This document shows positions 45,834-46,450 of a stretch of 46,450 nucleotides of DNA, piece after piece. The position numbers were made by a program, and so were the translations under genes. The notes beneath the pieces are model-generated. The model made no database searches and had not been told where the DNA came from. It saw only the letters and a list, made by a program, of their open reading frames with translations. Numbering within the stretch: the first letter of the stretch is position 1; every line of letters starts with the position of its first letter. Source of the DNA: Hymenobacteraceae bacterium (GTDB lineage Bacteria; Bacteroidota; Bacteroidia; Cytophagales; Flexibacteraceae); contig CANHCT010000008.1 of assembly GCA_947459175.1 (NCBI GenBank), positions 1 through 46,450 of the forward strand, in the 5' to 3' direction.

Positions 45834-46450
45834 ATGCAATACTCTGTTATCATTCCCGTCTTCAACGAAGAAGCCAATGTTGAAACCCTTCACCAACGCC
45901 TTTCGGCGGTGATGCTTGCGTTAAGCCCCGATACCGAATTTATTTTCATCAACGACGGAAGTCGCGACCAAACCCTCGCTCTGGTGAAAAATCTTGCGGC
46001 CACCGATCACCGGGTTAGATTCATCAACCTCAGCCGCAATTTTGGGCATCAGATAGCCGTTTCGGCTGGTCTGGATGTTTGCAGCGGACAGCGCATCGTC
46101 ATCATCGATGCCGACCTGCAGGATCCGCCGGAGTTGATTCCCGAAATGGTTAAGAAAATGGAGGAAGGTTATGAGGTGGTGTATGCAAGAAGGCGCAAAC
46201 GAAAAGGAGAAAGCAAAGCAAAAATTCTCACTGCCAGAATATTCTATCGGCTTTTGTCCCGAATAGCATCCATAGAGATTCCTCTTGATACCGGTGATTT
46301 CCGCATCATGGACCGAAAAGTGGTAGAGGTGCTTCGGTCAATGTCGGAGCAAAATAAATTTCTCCGGGGCCAGATTTCCTGGATTGGATACCGGCAGACC
46401 TTTGTGGAGTACGACCGCGATGAACGGCAGGGCGGAAAAACCGGCTATAC
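45834..46450 (+). CDS. Family 2 glycosyltransferase (DPM1/GtrB-like), 3' end cut by window edge
   Basis: The reading frame is open from an ATG at 45834 to the window edge (205 codons). The product begins MQYSVIIPVFNEEANVETLH, with the GT-A signatures FINDGSRDQT, NLSRNFGHQIAVSAGLD and the metal-binding IIDADLQDPPELIP (Asp92-x-Asp94). This pattern is typical of polyprenyl-phosphate glucosyl/mannosyl transferases (GtrB/DPM1 type), which load a sugar onto a lipid carrier. Full-length members are about 310-330 residues with two C-terminal membrane helices, outside this window. The 293 bp upstream hold no gene I can support. Confidence 0.93.
   Translation, partial: MQYSVIIPVFNEEANVETLHQRLSAVMLALSPDTEFIFINDGSRDQTLALVKNLAATDHRVRFINLSRNFGHQIAVSAGLDVCSGQRIVIIDADLQDPPELIPEMVKKMEEGYEVVYARRRKRKGESKAKILTARIFYRLLSRIASIEIPLDTGDFRIMDRKVVEVLRSMSEQNKFLRGQISWIGYRQTFVEYDRDERQGGKTGY

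Noticed and set aside
45727-45912. 61-codon plus-strand frame
   Set aside because: It overlaps the start of the glycosyltransferase in another frame; the glycosyltransferase signatures decide the true frame.

Overview
The window is chromosomal DNA of a Bacteroidota bacterium of moderate GC content. I cannot place it below phylum. The evidence is a TonB-dependent receptor with an N-terminal carboxypeptidase-regulatory-like domain, a PorP/SprF protein next to a giant secreted protein with a gliding-motility (type IX secretion) C-terminal domain, an oxidase tail cluster (subunit III, CyoD, SCO-like, DUF420), and promoters of the TTTG-N17-19-TAnnTTTG type in place of a sigma70 -35/-10. I see no tRNA or rRNA genes, insertion sequences, integrases or CRISPR arrays.

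Layout. (1) 1-9620, all on the minus strand: the 5' part of hisS, a NarL-type response regulator with its TPR histidine kinase, a predicted lipid-anchored alpha/beta hydrolase, a LytTR regulator with its LytS-type kinase, and an orphan TonB-dependent receptor. (2) 9795-12873, minus: a coiled-coil lipoprotein, a polysaccharide deacetylase and a polysaccharide flippase. (3) 13058-17704, plus: an oxidase cluster (coxC, cyoD, a cysteine-free SCO-like protein, a DUF420 protein with an EF-hand-like loop, a small CxxC membrane protein), then a solitary nuoD and a YceI-like lipoprotein. (4) 17796-22451, plus: a TamB-like envelope protein. (5) 22597-27820, minus: rpmA and rplU with a clear promoter and terminator, a SNF2 helicase, truB and uppP. 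(6) 28091-30131, plus: smpB and a periplasmic-binding-protein-fold protein. (7) 30139-42282, minus: a small secreted protein, an HI0933-type flavoprotein, and a surface system consisting of an OmpA/PD40 protein, a PorP/SprF protein and an 8-kb gene for a 2673-residue SprB-like adhesin. (8) 42753-46450: a saccharopine/alanine dehydrogenase-like enzyme, tatC, a hypothetical protein and a truncated family 2 glycosyltransferase.

How the genes fit together. The strongest functional unit is the 42282-to-31692 operon: a predicted type IX-secreted giant adhesin, its likely outer-membrane partner (PorP/SprF) and a likely peptidoglycan-anchored OmpA protein. The respiratory block encodes accessory oxidase subunits without the catalytic CoxA/CoxB subunits and a complex I subunit D without its usual neighbours. 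Several genes (nuoD, the YceI-like gene, the TamB-like gene, the deacetylase) appear to start with TTG, and two others with GTG, so automatic start calls here deserve care.
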